A stretch of 64,000 bases of DNA from Devosia sp. Root436 (GCF_001426345.1 NZ_LMEM01000009.1:186001-250000); one strand, 5' to 3'. Counted from the first letter of the stretch, positions 10,112-18,708 are shown. Program-made: numbers and translations. The notes: generated by a model from the letters alone, not told the origin.

Positions 10112-10411
10112 ATGCACAAATCTACGTCCACCAAGCGGAAAAGTTTCAGGCTCTACGCCATTGCCTCCTCGGTCCTGCTGGGCCTGGTCTCCATGGTTGC
10201 CCTGATTGCCGGCGTCACACCGGCTACTGCCGCGAACCTGGCCAGCCAGCCCGACACCCAGATCGCGGTGTTCATGGTGCCGCTGACCATTCTGGTCGTC
10301 GCGATATTGTTCGAAGCCGCGCGCATTGCCTTGCGCGGCGCTCTTCCGGCCGAAGCGCCGGTTCGCCGACCCAACCACCGCCATTGGTCTCCCGGCCAAG
10401 GCGAAGGTTGA
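10112..10411 (+). CDS. Small membrane protein, unknown
   Basis: 99 aa. Basic N-terminus (MHKSTSTKRKSFRLY), first hydrophobic segment IASSVLLGLVSMVALIAGV, a short periplasmic-looking loop (TAANLASQPDTQ), second segment IAVFMVPLTILVVAILFEAA, and a Pro/Arg-rich tail. No family recognised. A strong terminator follows. Confidence 0.6.
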   Translation: MHKSTSTKRKSFRLYAIASSVLLGLVSMVALIAGVTPATAANLASQPDTQIAVFMVPLTILVVAILFEAARIALRGALPAEAPVRRPNHRHWSPGQGEG

Positions 10412-10438
10412 CCTCCTCCCCTGGTTCCCGACGTTACT

Positions 10439-10465
10439 GGGCCGGCCTTGCGCCGGCCCTTTTCT
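10439..10465 (+). terminator. Rho-independent terminator
   Basis: GGGCCGGC-cttgc-GCCGGCCC followed by TTTTCTTTT, after the small membrane-protein gene. Confidence 0.85.
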
Positions 10466-10544
10466 TTTCCGACCATCGGCCTATTGCTGCCCGGCGGCTC
10501 CGGGTCCACAGTCAGCACTGCGTACCAAGGAGGACTTCAACAAC

Positions 10545-10973
10545 ATGCTTGTCGATACCATCCTGCAAACCAAGGGCGTGATCGTCCACACCCTGCCTGA
10601 AACCGATACGCTGGCCGACGCGGTCAGCCTGCTCAACGCCCACAATATTGGCGCCGTGGTGATCACCGATACCGCCGGGGCCATAACGGGCATCCTTTCC
10701 GAACGCGATATCATCCGCCGCCTCGGCAAGGACCCGGCCGGCGCACTGGCCCTGCCCATCGGCAAGGTCATGACCCGCGGCGTCGTCACCTGCCGGCGCG
10801 ACACCAACATTGCCGAGGTCATGGAGCGCATGACCAGCCTGCGCATCCGCCATATGCCCGTCGCCGAAACCGGCAAACTGGTCGGCATCGTCTCCATCGG
10901 CGATGTGGTCAAATACAAGATACAGGAAGCCGAACACGAGGCCGAAGTGCTAAGGGAATACATCGCCTCCTGA
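10545..10973 (+). CDS. Two-CBS-domain protein
   Basis: 142 aa. Tandem CBS domains (about 8-60 and 72-128) with VVITDTAGAITGILSERDI and MPVAETGKLVGIVSIGDVV. Such stand-alone CBS pairs bind adenine nucleotides and often serve as energy or redox sensors. AAGGAGG lies upstream of ATG 10545. It is followed after 16 bases by the LysE exporter gene, possibly one transcript. The partner protein is unknown. A second CBS-pair protein is at 21624-22064. Confidence 0.88.
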   Translation: MLVDTILQTKGVIVHTLPETDTLADAVSLLNAHNIGAVVITDTAGAITGILSERDIIRRLGKDPAGALALPIGKVMTRGVVTCRRDTNIAEVMERMTSLRIRHMPVAETGKLVGIVSIGDVVKYKIQEAEHEAEVLREYIAS

Positions 10974-10989
10974 TCCACCGGGCCGTTCG

Positions 10990-11625
10990 ATGTTGCAGAG
11001 TTTCCTTCTCGTCCTCCTCGGCGTCGCCGCGGCACAGGCCTCGCCCGGTCCCAACATGTTCGCCGTTATCGAAACGGCGCTCGGTCGCGGCCGCCGCTCG
11101 GCCCTGTTGGTCGTGGCCGGCATTGCCTCGGGCACCCTGGTCTGGGCCGCAATAGCCTCGCTCGGCCTCGGCGCCGTCTTCACCGCGGTCCCGGCCCTGC
11201 TCACCGCGCTCAAATTCATCGGCGGCGCCTATCTCTGCTATCTGGGTTTTCGCGGCCTGCGCGCCGTATTGCGCGGCACCGAGGCGGCCCTGCGCGCCGA
11301 AACCCGCCCCCTCTCCGATCCCGCCGCCTGGCGCCGTGGCTTCTTCGTAGTCATGACCAATCCCAAGGCCCTGCTGATGTGGCTGGCGCTCGCCACCTTC
11401 CTGTTCGGCGCCGGCCTCAATGCCGCACAGGTTCTGGCTTTCGGCCCGGTTGTGGCCATCTCGGCCACGCTGATCTACGGCTTTTACGGCGTCATGTTCT
11501 CCACCGGCCTCGCCAGCCGCGGCTATGCGCGCTTCTGGCGCTGGATCGAAGCCGCCTTCGGCACCGCCTTTGGCGCCCTGGGCCTCACCCTGCTCATTTC
11601 GGGCCTGCGCGACATCAGGCCCTAG
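10990..11625 (+). CDS. LysE/RhtB-family amino-acid exporter
   Basis: 211 aa, six predicted membrane segments. The signature QASPGPNMFAVIETALGRG lies at the end of the first helix and VMTNPKALLMWLAL in the middle, as in LysE/RhtB translocators that export amino acids or their analogues. The substrate is not predictable. The last four bases overlap the convergent GNAT gene. Confidence 0.87.
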   Translation: MLQSFLLVLLGVAAAQASPGPNMFAVIETALGRGRRSALLVVAGIASGTLVWAAIASLGLGAVFTAVPALLTALKFIGGAYLCYLGFRGLRAVLRGTEAALRAETRPLSDPAAWRRGFFVVMTNPKALLMWLALATFLFGAGLNAAQVLAFGPVVAISATLIYGFYGVMFSTGLASRGYARFWRWIEAAFGTAFGALGLTLLISGLRDIRP

Positions 11626-12056
11626 CGGAGTCGCATCAGCCCTGCAGCCGTCGGGCCGAAGCCGCAGTGCCGGTAGAAGCCCTCAAGATGCGGCTCGAAA
11701 TCCACATGCAGCCAATGCGCCCCGCGCGCCCGCGCCACCTCGGCGGCACGCGCCACGAGCCGCGACGCAATGCCCTGCCGCCGGAAGCCTGGGTCCACGC
11801 AGGTATCGAGAATGAAGGCATGCACGCCGCCATCCCAGGCGACATTGACGAAGCCGATCAGCACGGCGCCGTCATAGGCGCCCATATGCGCCAGGCTCCG
11901 CCCCAGCAGCGGCTGGAAGCTCTCCCGTCCCGCATCGCCCCAGGCTGCCAGCCATAGCCGGCGCATCGCCTCGTCACTGGGAAACGGGTCCGTCACGATC
12001 TCGATCAAATCGATCCCCTTTCTTACCAACCTGACCAAGTCTTCATCCCCTCGCAA
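11622..12056 (-). CDS. GNAT-family N-acetyltransferase
   Basis: 144 aa. The acetyl-CoA-binding motif A reads VDPGFRRQGIASRLVARAAEVAR (about residues 87-109), and a preceding strand VHAFILDTCV and a following HWLHVDFEP complete the fold. Substrate unknown. It converges on the LysE gene with a 4-base overlap of the 3' ends. Confidence 0.85.
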   Translation of the reverse strand: MRGDEDLVRLVRKGIDLIEIVTDPFPSDEAMRRLWLAAWGDAGRESFQPLLGRSLAHMGAYDGAVLIGFVNVAWDGGVHAFILDTCVDPGFRRQGIASRLVARAAEVARARGAHWLHVDFEPHLEGFYRHCGFGPTAAGLMRLR

Positions 12057-12128
12057 GGTCGTGAACAGACTGCACCCTCTAGGGTCACTCCTGCCGGATC
12101 AACCGGTTCCCATGCAAAGGACCCCTCC

Positions 12129-12761
12129 ATGAAGACGATCACGACGACCGCCATTGTGGCGCTGATGACGGCCAGTTTCGGCCTTTCCGCCATTGCGCCC
12201 AGCTACGCCCAGGATGCTGCCGCGCCCGCTCAGGAACAGGCGTTCCGCCACGGTGGGCCGGGCATCCACCTCCATCAGGACGATCATGGCGGCCCCGACC
12301 GCGGTGGTCTCGCCAATTTTCTTGGCGGCAACACCGAAAGCGTCGAGATCGCCCTCGTCCGCCTCAGCCACGCCATCGAGATGACATCAGAGCAACAGGC
12401 TTTGTTCGACACCCTCAAGACTGACGCACTGGCCGCCGCCGAGACCTTCACCACCGCCACCGAAGACCTCCGCCCTGCCGCGCCCCAGGGCGACGACGTT
12501 GCCGAGCGGCCCGAATTCTCCGCAATGCTGGCAAACCGCATCGCCTTTGAAACCGCCCATCTTGCCGCGCTCGAAGCCGTGCAGCCCGCGGCTACAGCCT
12601 TCTTCGACAGTCTCACCGCCGAGCAGTTGGCCCAGTTGACCCCGCAGCACCCAGACCGCGACGGCATGCCCGGCTTTGGCAAGGGTGGCCCCCGCCACCA
12701 TGGCCAGCAGCAGGGCGGCCCCGCCGATCCGGCTCCGGCCGACGCGCCCGCCAACGGCTAG
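12129..12761 (+). CDS. Spy/CpxP-like periplasmic protein
   Basis: 210 aa. A signal peptide ending near APSYAQD is followed by a His/Gly/Asp-rich tract (FRHGGPGIHLHQDDHGGPD) and a helical region with LTAEQLAQLTPQ, an LTxxQ-type repeat as in the Spy/CpxP chaperone/sensor family. The tail is again His/Gln-rich (GGPRHHGQQQ). It probably works as a periplasmic chaperone or metal-binding stress protein. A terminator follows. Confidence 0.75.
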   Translation: MKTITTTAIVALMTASFGLSAIAPSYAQDAAAPAQEQAFRHGGPGIHLHQDDHGGPDRGGLANFLGGNTESVEIALVRLSHAIEMTSEQQALFDTLKTDALAAAETFTTATEDLRPAAPQGDDVAERPEFSAMLANRIAFETAHLAALEAVQPAATAFFDSLTAEQLAQLTPQHPDRDGMPGFGKGGPRHHGQQQGGPADPAPADAPANG

Positions 12762-12834
12762 ACCCCGGTTCCGCCCGCTCTCCTTCACGGGCGGCGCCTC
12801 GCCGCGGCAGTCCGTCACCCCGCGGCTGCTGCGC

Positions 12835-12868
12835 AAACCCCGGCCCTCAACGGCCGGGGTTTGCTTTT
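12835..12868 (+). terminator. Rho-independent terminator
   Basis: AAACCCCGGCC-ctcaac-GGCCGGGGTTT followed by GCTTTT, after the Spy-like gene. Confidence 0.8.
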
Positions 12869-12914
12869 GCCCCACCATCCACTACCAATCGGAGACCACC
12901 CGACTGGATAGACC

Positions 12915-14147
12915 ATGACCGCCCTGCCCCTCGATCCGGCCCGCATCCGCGAGCAATTCCCCGCCTTTGCCCAACCGTCCCTCAAGGGCCAGGCCTTCTT
13001 CGAAAATGCCGGCGGCTCCTATACGGCCCGTGCCGTTCTCGACAAGCTCGATCACTATTATCGCGCCACCAAGGTCCAGCCCTATGGCCACTACCCGGCC
13101 TCGCAGGCGGCCGGCGCCGCGATGGACCTGAGCTTCGAGCGGCTGGCCCAGGCCCTCAACGTCACCGCCGACTGGATCCATTTCGGTCCCTCCTCCTCGG
13201 CCAATACCTATGTGCTGGGCAATGCCTTTGCCGGCTGGCTCAAGCCCGGCGACGCCGTCATCGTCACCAATCAGGATCACGAGGCCAATACCGGCGCCTG
13301 GCGCAAGCTGGCCAGAATAGGCGCCGAAATCCGCGAATGGCAGATCGACCCCCTGACCGGCCGCCTCGCGCTTGCCGATCTCGATAAGCTGCTCGACAGC
13401 AAGGTCAAGCTGATCGCCGCCCCGCATTGCTCCAACGTCTCCGGCGAAATCAACCCCGTCGCCGAAATCGCCGCGAGGGCCAAATCCATCGGCGCCGTCA
13501 CCGCCATCGATGGCGTCAGCTATGCCCCGCACGGCCTGCCGGACCTCATGGCGTTGGGCGCCGACATCTACGTCTTCTCCGCCTACAAGGTATACGGCCC
13601 CCATCAGGGCGTCATGGCCGTACGGCCTGACCTGGCCATGTCGCTGCCCAACCAGGGCCATTTCTTCAACGACGACAAACCGCGCTACCGCCTGACCCCG
13701 GCCGGCCCCGACCACGCCCAGATCGCCGCCGCGTCAGGCATTGCCGACTACCTCGAAACTGTCGCCGCGATCGCCGGCAACAGCGTCGAAGGCACCGACC
13801 CCTTCCGCCGCGCCCACGCTGCCATGCGCGCCCAGGAAGTGGCCCTCGCCACGCCCCTGCTCGACTATCTGCGCAGGAAAAATTCCGTCCGCATCATCGG
13901 CCCCGACGATCCCACCTTGCGTGCGCCCACCATCGCCCTAGGCCTCGCCGAACCCGGCGCCGCCGTCGCCGCACGGCTGGCAAAGCACAACATCATGGCC
14001 GGCGGCGGCCACTTCTACGCCTGGCGCCTCCTCGAAGCCGTCGGCATCGCCCCCAGCCACGGCGTCCTGCGCCTGTCCTTCGTGCACTACACGACACCGG
14101 AAGAGATCGATCAGCTCATCGCCGCGCTGGATACGGAACTGAAATAG
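12915..14147 (+). CDS. Class V aminotransferase, cysteine-desulfurase-like without the catalytic Cys
   Basis: 410 aa, PLP fold-type I. The cofactor lysine lies in VFSAYKVYGPHQG; the PLP phosphate/ring contacts include HEANTGAW and AIDGVSYAPHG. It resembles the VC1184-type subfamily named cysteine desulfurase-like. In SufS-type enzymes an essential Cys follows RxGHHC; the equivalent here is MAGGGHFYAW, with no Cys, so desulfurase activity is unlikely and the true reaction is unknown. The only cysteine is in PHCSNVSGE. Confidence 0.85.
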   Translation: MTALPLDPARIREQFPAFAQPSLKGQAFFENAGGSYTARAVLDKLDHYYRATKVQPYGHYPASQAAGAAMDLSFERLAQALNVTADWIHFGPSSSANTYVLGNAFAGWLKPGDAVIVTNQDHEANTGAWRKLARIGAEIREWQIDPLTGRLALADLDKLLDSKVKLIAAPHCSNVSGEINPVAEIAARAKSIGAVTAIDGVSYAPHGLPDLMALGADIYVFSAYKVYGPHQGVMAVRPDLAMSLPNQGHFFNDDKPRYRLTPAGPDHAQIAAASGIADYLETVAAIAGNSVEGTDPFRRAHAAMRAQEVALATPLLDYLRRKNSVRIIGPDDPTLRAPTIALGLAEPGAAVAARLAKHNIMAGGGHFYAWRLLEAVGIAPSHGVLRLSFVHYTTPEEIDQLIAALDTELK

Positions 14148-14157
14148 CCGAAGCGGC

Positions 14158-14290
14158 TCTTCACCTCTCCCTTTGGGGGAGAGGTCGGCCGCAGGCCGGG
14201 TGAGGGGGCCTTCCTCTCGCTCCTGGCCGGGCAAAGGCCCCCTCACCCGACCCGAAGACGGGTCGACCTCTCCCCCAAAGGGAGAGGTGG
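14158..14290. repeat. Palindromic intergenic repeat (type B)
   Basis: CACCTCTCCCTTTGGGGGAG at the left is the complement of the right end; between them gtcggccgcaggccgggtgag and the GGCCCCCTCACCCG module pair. A single left arm recurs at 32065-32116. Confidence 0.88.
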
Positions 14291-14318
14291 CGCACCACCG
14301 ATAATCCGAGCACGAACC

Positions 14319-15224
14319 ATGTCTCGCCCCGTCGCCGCCCTGCTGCTCCTGCTCTGCACCATGCTCTGGGGCTTTGCCTTCATCGCCCAGAAATCGGCCA
14401 TGGATTCCATGGGCCCGCTGACCTTTGCCGGCATGCGCTACCTGCTCGGCGGCCTGCTCGTCCTGCCGCTGGCGCTCTGGGAAAAGCGCCGCCGCACCCC
14501 GCCGCTGACTGGCGTCCATTGGGGCTTCATCACGGGCATGAGCCTCGTCTTCTTCATCGGCTCCTGGCTGCAGCAGGCGGGCCTCGCCACCACATCGGCC
14601 ACCAATGGCGGGTTCCTGACCGGGCTCTACGTTTTCTTCGTGCCGCTGCTCGGCTTCCTCATCTTGCGCACCCGCCCGCATCCGATCATCTTCTTCAGCG
14701 TGCCGCTGGCGCTGATCGGCATCTACTATCTCAATGGCGGCGGGCTCGACAGCTTCAGCCAGGGCGACGGCCTCATCGTCACCAGCGCCGTGTTCTGGGC
14801 CATGCACGTCATCCTGCTCGGCCATGTCGCCCGCGCCACCGGCCTGCCCATCTTCGTCTCGGCCGTCAGTTTCCTCGTCGCGGGCACCGTGGCCCTGTCG
14901 CTGGCCTTCGTCATGGAAACCCCGGCCTGGCCCGGCATTTCCGCCGGCTGGATCGAGATCGCCTATGCCGGCATCCTCTCGACGGCGGTGGCCTTCACCT
15001 TCCAGGCCATCGGCCAGCAATATGTGCCATCAGCCAATGCCGCGATCATCCTGTCCGCCGAAAGTCTCTTCGCCGCCATCGGTGGGGCATTGCTGCTGGG
15101 CGAGCGCCTGCCCCCCGTTGGCTATGCCGGCGCGGCATTGATCTTCGTCGCCATCCTCGCCGTCGAAGCGCTGCCCCCGCTCTGGGCCCGGCGGCAGGCA
15201 CATATGGCCCGGACGACGAACTAA
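14319..15224 (+). CDS. DMT-superfamily (EamA) transporter
   Basis: 301 aa with ten predicted membrane helices in two EamA repeats (about 5-135 and 150-285). Typical features: LLLCTMLWGFAFIAQK in helix 1, ATNGGFLTGLYVFFVPLLGF, and AAIILSAESLFAAIGGALLLGE in the second repeat. These carriers usually export metabolites or amino acids; the substrate is unknown. It is a single gene between two intergenic repeats and a convergent secreted-protein gene. Confidence 0.87.
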   Translation: MSRPVAALLLLLCTMLWGFAFIAQKSAMDSMGPLTFAGMRYLLGGLLVLPLALWEKRRRTPPLTGVHWGFITGMSLVFFIGSWLQQAGLATTSATNGGFLTGLYVFFVPLLGFLILRTRPHPIIFFSVPLALIGIYYLNGGGLDSFSQGDGLIVTSAVFWAMHVILLGHVARATGLPIFVSAVSFLVAGTVALSLAFVMETPAWPGISAGWIEIAYAGILSTAVAFTFQAIGQQYVPSANAAIILSAESLFAAIGGALLLGERLPPVGYAGAALIFVAILAVEALPPLWARRQAHMARTTN

Positions 15225-15281
15225 AAACCTATCCCGAAAGTCCCCGCACCCACGGGAGCCTCGCGCAACCGGCGCAACGGA

Positions 15282-15662
15282 TTATTCCCCGTATCGATAC
15301 ATCCGATACGTCTTGCAGACCACGAACACTACGCAGCCCTCAAGCACGATCTCGTCCTCGCTCACTTGCGTAATCGTGCCGCCGGCAGTCTGCCCATAGA
15401 TATGGAGGTCGCCCTTCCATTCATTGGGCGCCACCTGCCGCGCATGGTCGATCAGCAGCGTGTTGAGATAGGGCAGGTTTTCCTTGTTGTCGGCGCCGTT
15501 GCCCAGCCAGATCAGCGTGCCGCACAACTGCGTGCCGTCCCCGCACATCTCCACGGAATAACGCGAATCCCGCATTTCGATTTCCCATGTGCCCACGGGA
15601 GAGGCCAATGCCGGCTGGACCAGCAGCGCCAATGCACCAAGCACAAGAACAGATTTACCCAT
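15282..15662 (-). CDS. DUF2147-like secreted protein
   Basis: 126 aa from ATG 15662. Signal peptide VLVLGALALLVQPALA, then SPVGTWEIEMRDSRYSVEMC and LCGTLIWLG, the usual start of DUF2147 domains, a small periplasmic lipocalin-like barrel of unknown role. Four cysteines (C-G-DGTQLCG and EGCVVFVVC) could form disulfides. An upstream in-frame ATG at 15719 would place non-signal residues before the signal peptide. Confidence 0.72.
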   Translation of the reverse strand: MGKSVLVLGALALLVQPALASPVGTWEIEMRDSRYSVEMCGDGTQLCGTLIWLGNGADNKENLPYLNTLLIDHARQVAPNEWKGDLHIYGQTAGGTITQVSEDEIVLEGCVVFVVCKTYRMYRYGE

Positions 15663-15901
15663 CGCAACAGAACTCCACGTTGTGGATAACCAGCCTGCCA
15701 TCGCCAAGCTGAACTGCAACTGAACGATACCTGAGCGAACCCGTCACCGCCGCGTCATACAAACTCGCTAAGCGTTCAGGCGTTCCCGGCCCATCCCCCA
15801 TGGACCGGACCCGCCGCGCCCCACGTCCCCAACGTCGCGCCCGGCTTTTTGGAGAGTGCGGCCGCCAACCCCGGCTCTCCCGCCGATCCACTCGGCATTC
15901 T

Positions 15902-15930
15902 GGCCGCCCCGGTTGGGCGGCCTCTTTTTT
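15902..15930 (+). terminator. Rho-independent terminator upstream of tdk
   Basis: GGCCGCCC-cggtt-GGGCGGCC then TCTTTTTT. No gene lies between 15663 and 15986 on this strand, so it either ends a short untranslated RNA or acts as a leader terminator for tdk. The stretch also has hairpin GGAGAG..CTCTCC. Confidence 0.8.
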
Positions 15931-15986
15931 GTGGAGCATCCGGTTTTCCGCTCGCGCATGCCAGGGCGCTCCGGCACAACGGAGCG

Positions 15987-16580
15987 ATGGCCAAGCTCTA
16001 TTTTTCCTATGCGGCAATGAATGCCGGCAAGTCCACCTTGCTGCTGCAGGCCGCCTATAATTACCGCGAGCGCGGCATGCGGCCGCTGCTCTACACCTCC
16101 TCGCTTTATGTCGAGAATGGCGTCGGCCTCATCGCCTCGCGCATCGGCATTTCCGAGCCTGCCTCGCTCTATGGTGCCGATGACGATCTCTACCAGGCCA
16201 TTCGCGAAGAGACCGAGAGCGGCAAGATCGACTGCGTTTTTGTCGACGAGGCCCAGTTCCTCACCCCCGATCAGGTCTGGCAGCTCGCCCGCGTCAGCGA
16301 CCGGCTGAAAATCCCGGTCATGTGCTTCGGCCTCAGGACCGATTTCCAGGGCAAGCTTTTTCCTGGCTCGACGCAATTGCTGGCCATTGCCGACGAGTTG
16401 CGCGAAATCCGCACCATCTGCGAATGCGGCGCCAAGGCCACCATGGTCGTCCGCCAGAGCGTCGATGGCCGCGTGCTCACCGATGGCGAGCAGGTATCGA
16501 TCGAAAAATCCGTCTATATCTCGCTGTGCCGCAAGCACTGGGAAGAAGCGGTCGGCCGCTGGCCGGTGAAAGGACCCTGA
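15987..16580 (+). CDS. tdk: Thymidine kinase
   Basis: 197 aa, type II thymidine kinase. It phosphorylates thymidine with ATP in the salvage pathway. The P-loop is AAMNAGKSTLLLQ near residue 10; the DE motif VFVDEAQFLT holds the Mg and catalytic base; FGLRTDFQGKLFPGS is the lasso/base region. The zinc domain has CECGAKA and a later SLCRKHW, i.e. Cys-Cys plus Cys-His as in related alphaproteobacterial enzymes. ATG 15987 follows GGAGCG. The thioesterase gene overlaps its stop, so the two are one operon. Confidence 0.94.
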   Translation: MAKLYFSYAAMNAGKSTLLLQAAYNYRERGMRPLLYTSSLYVENGVGLIASRIGISEPASLYGADDDLYQAIREETESGKIDCVFVDEAQFLTPDQVWQLARVSDRLKIPVMCFGLRTDFQGKLFPGSTQLLAIADELREIRTICECGAKATMVVRQSVDGRVLTDGEQVSIEKSVYISLCRKHWEEAVGRWPVKGP

Positions 16581-16978
16581 TGATGCTGTCTGACTCAACC
16601 GAACCCAAAGGCGCGCTGACCATCCGCACCCTGGCCATGCCCGCCGATACCAATCCGGCCGGTGACATCTTCGGCGGCTGGGTGATGAGCCAGATGGACA
16701 TTGCCGGCGCCATCGCCGCCGTCGAGCGCAGCGGCGGCCGCGTCGTCACCGTGGCGGTCGAGGCCATGACCTTCATCGCCCCGGTCAAGGTCGGCGATAT
16801 CCTCTGCGTCTATACCAGTGTCGAGCGCGTCGGCACCACCTCCATCACCATTTCCATGGAAGCCTGGGCCCGCCGCAACCGTATTGCCGACCGCGTCAAG
16901 GTCACCGATGGCCGCTTTATCTATGTTGCGCTCGATGAAGACGGCTCCAAGCGCCGCATCGCCCCCCTGCCTGCCTGA
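16580..16978 (+). CDS. Acyl-CoA thioesterase, YciA-type hotdog
   Basis: 132 aa, single hotdog domain. It hydrolyses acyl-CoA to free acid and CoA. MPADTNPAGDIFGGWVMSQMD contains the conserved Asn/Asp pair and the Gly-rich turn before the hot-dog helix; VTVAVEAMTFIAPVKVGDI follows as in YciA. The ATG shares its A with the tdk stop (TGATG), so translation is probably coupled. Confidence 0.88.
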   Translation: MMLSDSTEPKGALTIRTLAMPADTNPAGDIFGGWVMSQMDIAGAIAAVERSGGRVVTVAVEAMTFIAPVKVGDILCVYTSVERVGTTSITISMEAWARRNRIADRVKVTDGRFIYVALDEDGSKRRIAPLPA

Positions 16979-16987
16979 ACGGTTTCG

Positions 16988-17003
16988 TTCAGCCAGCGTT
17001 CAG
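16988..17003 (+). promoter_or_regulatory. Direct repeat TTCAG-N6-TTCAG upstream of an SH3-protein gene
   Basis: TTCAG at 16988 and 16999, an 11-bp period, one helical turn. The same arrangement precedes two other SH3-domain paralogues (18693-18708 and 39351-39366). Direct repeats at this spacing are typical of OmpR/PhoB-family response regulators. Confidence 0.5.
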
Positions 17004-17146
17004 GCTCGACCCGCTACGGCATTGGGGCAAAGACATGCGTAAAACAAACCTGAAGCGCGTCGAAGCACTTTAGAGACAGCGCACAAGGGCGGCGCCGGCA
17101 AAACGCCGCCAAGTTAAGACAATGACTCGACAATTTCCGGGGGGCC

Positions 17147-17172
17147 GGAACTCTTTTCTCCGTCTCCCCGTT
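17147..17172 (+). promoter_or_regulatory. EcfG-type general-stress promoter
   Basis: GGAAC (17147-17151), 17-bp spacer, CGTT (17169-17172): the consensus recognised by the alphaproteobacterial general-stress sigma factor EcfG. It lies about 80 bp before the SH3-protein gene at 17254. Confidence 0.65.
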
Positions 17173-17253
17173 TCTTGAGCAAATGAAGCTGGCGGCCGCA
17201 AAGGCGTCGTCCCGTCCCGGGACCGGTTGGACCAGCACAGAGGAGCGTTAGAC

Positions 17254-17919
17254 ATGAACCGCCATACCCGCAAGATGTTGCTGAACATCGCTACCGGCGT
17301 TGCCGTTGCCGCCACCGCCGTCGTGGTGTTCCTGCCGGCTGCCTATGCAGCGCCCGGCGTCGTCACCGGCAATGTCAATGTGCGCTCCGGCCCCGGCACC
17401 AATTACGGCGTCATCGATGTCGTTACCCGTGGCACCCAGGTCGATGTGCAGCAATGCCAGGGCTCGTGGTGTTATATCAACAAGTCCGGTCCGGATGGCT
17501 GGGTTTCCGCCAGCTATCTGAGCGCCGGTGGCCGGCCGGTCAATCCGAGCCAGCCGGGTCTCTCCTTCGGCTTCACCATCGGCGGCCCCAACGGCCCGCA
17601 GATCAGCATCGGCGTCGGCAACCAGCCCCAGCCCCAGCCGCGTCCCCCGGTCGTCCAGCCGCTTCCGCAGCCGGTCTTCGGCGAAGTCTGCTTCTATGAC
17701 CGCACTCGCTTCCGCGGCACCAGCTTCTGCCTTGAATCGGGCGACAACATCCGCAACCTGGGCGATTGGGCCGACCGCATTTCCTCGGTCGAGAATGACG
17801 ACGGCCTGCAGGTCCAGGTCTGCTCGGAGAGCAACTACCGCAACTGCCGCACCTATACCACCAGCGCCTCCTCGCTGGGCGATTTCGACGACTACATCGT
17901 CTCGATCCGCGTGCGCTGA
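17254..17919 (+). CDS. Secreted SH3-domain protein with C-terminal crystallin-like domain, paralogue 1
   Basis: 221 aa. Signal peptide to about residue 32, then a bacterial SH3 domain (about 35-90: GNVNVRSGPGTNYGVI, DVQQCQGSWCYI with a likely disulfide, and GWVSASYL). A Pro/Gln-rich linker leads to a Cys-rich module (VCFYDRTRFRGTSFCLESGD..) resembling peptidase-inhibitor I36/beta-gamma-crystallin folds. Probably binds the cell wall or acts outside the inner membrane. AGGAG precedes ATG 17254; an EcfG promoter and a TTCAG direct repeat lie upstream. The two following genes are paralogues. Confidence 0.8.
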   Translation: MNRHTRKMLLNIATGVAVAATAVVVFLPAAYAAPGVVTGNVNVRSGPGTNYGVIDVVTRGTQVDVQQCQGSWCYINKSGPDGWVSASYLSAGGRPVNPSQPGLSFGFTIGGPNGPQISIGVGNQPQPQPRPPVVQPLPQPVFGEVCFYDRTRFRGTSFCLESGDNIRNLGDWADRISSVENDDGLQVQVCSESNYRNCRTYTTSASSLGDFDDYIVSIRVR

Positions 17920-17940
17920 TCGCGCCACCTGACTATCTGC

Positions 17941-17972
17941 AAGGGCGTGGCTCCGGTCGCGCCCTTTGCTTT
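17941..17972 (+). terminator. Rho-independent terminator
   Basis: AAGGGCG with CGCCCTT around a 12-base loop, then TGCTTT, after SH3 paralogue 1. Confidence 0.7.
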
Positions 17973-18036
17973 GCCCTTGGAGCCGGCACCCCGCCGCGCT
18001 AGTGTGCCCTCCGTTGACACGTCTCGGGGTACTGCC

Positions 18037-18612
18037 ATGCTTCGTTTCGGCCGCCTTCTGGCCACTCTTGCCGGCATCATCATCCTGGCGACATCGGCCA
18101 CCTCGGCCGCCTCGCTATCCGGCACTCATGCCTGGAGCAGCGATCCGCTGACCCTGCGCAACGGTCCTGGCCTTGCCTATGACGTCACCGGCGAGATTGC
18201 CGCCGACCTGCCGATCAAGGTGCTGCGCTGCGAGGAGCTGTGGTGCGCGGTCGACGGTCCGGGCGGCCGCGGTTGGACCGCCAAGCAGTTCATTGTCTTC
18301 GGCCTCACCTCCACCGACTGGCCCGGCGGCGTCCATCCCGATTATCCCCAGGGCGGCCCCGGCAGCGTCTGCTTCTACCAGGGCGCCAACTATGCCGGCG
18401 GCGCGCTATGCGTCGGCCCCGGCCGCGTCATTCACGATCTGGCTCTACTCGGCCTCGACAACAGCTTTGCCTCCGTCAAGGTCGAGGGCAATGTCTCGGC
18501 CGCCGTCTGCCGCGACCGCGGCTTCCAGTCCTATTGCGAACGCATCATCGCCTCTCAGCCCGCTCTCGACCAATACCTCCGCCGCGCCTTGTCCTCCATC
18601 CGGGTATACTGA
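18037..18612 (+). CDS. Secreted SH3-domain protein, paralogue 2 (diverged)
   Basis: 191 aa. A signal peptide ends near ATSAASLS. The SH3 domain is worn (DPLTLRNGPGLAYDVTGEIA, CEELWCAVDG, RGWTAKQF) but keeps the Cys pair; the crystallin-like C-terminus reads VCFYQGANYAGGALCVGPG. It lacks the long Pro linker of paralogue 1 and has no TTCAG repeat in front. A terminator separates it from paralogue 1, so it has its own promoter, which is not evident. Function unknown. Confidence 0.75.
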   Translation: MLRFGRLLATLAGIIILATSATSAASLSGTHAWSSDPLTLRNGPGLAYDVTGEIAADLPIKVLRCEELWCAVDGPGGRGWTAKQFIVFGLTSTDWPGGVHPDYPQGGPGSVCFYQGANYAGGALCVGPGRVIHDLALLGLDNSFASVKVEGNVSAAVCRDRGFQSYCERIIASQPALDQYLRRALSSIRVY

Positions 18613-18692
18613 GGAAACGGAGCGTACACTCACCACTGTTCATCTTCGCCGCCCAGTGCGGCCATTTCCGTCCGCCCCCGCTAAACACCCCG

Positions 18693-18708
18693 TTCAGCAG
18701 CAGTTCAG
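18693..18708 (+). promoter_or_regulatory. Direct repeat TTCAG-N6-TTCAG upstream of SH3 paralogue 3
   Basis: TTCAG at 18693 and 18704, followed by CCGCAA; about 75 bp before the start codon. Same spacing as at 16988 and 39351. Confidence 0.5.

Noticed and set aside
10411..10425. CCTCCTCCC motif after a small membrane-protein gene
   Set aside because: Single copy with no loop-presenting stem, so it does not form a Cuckoo RNA.
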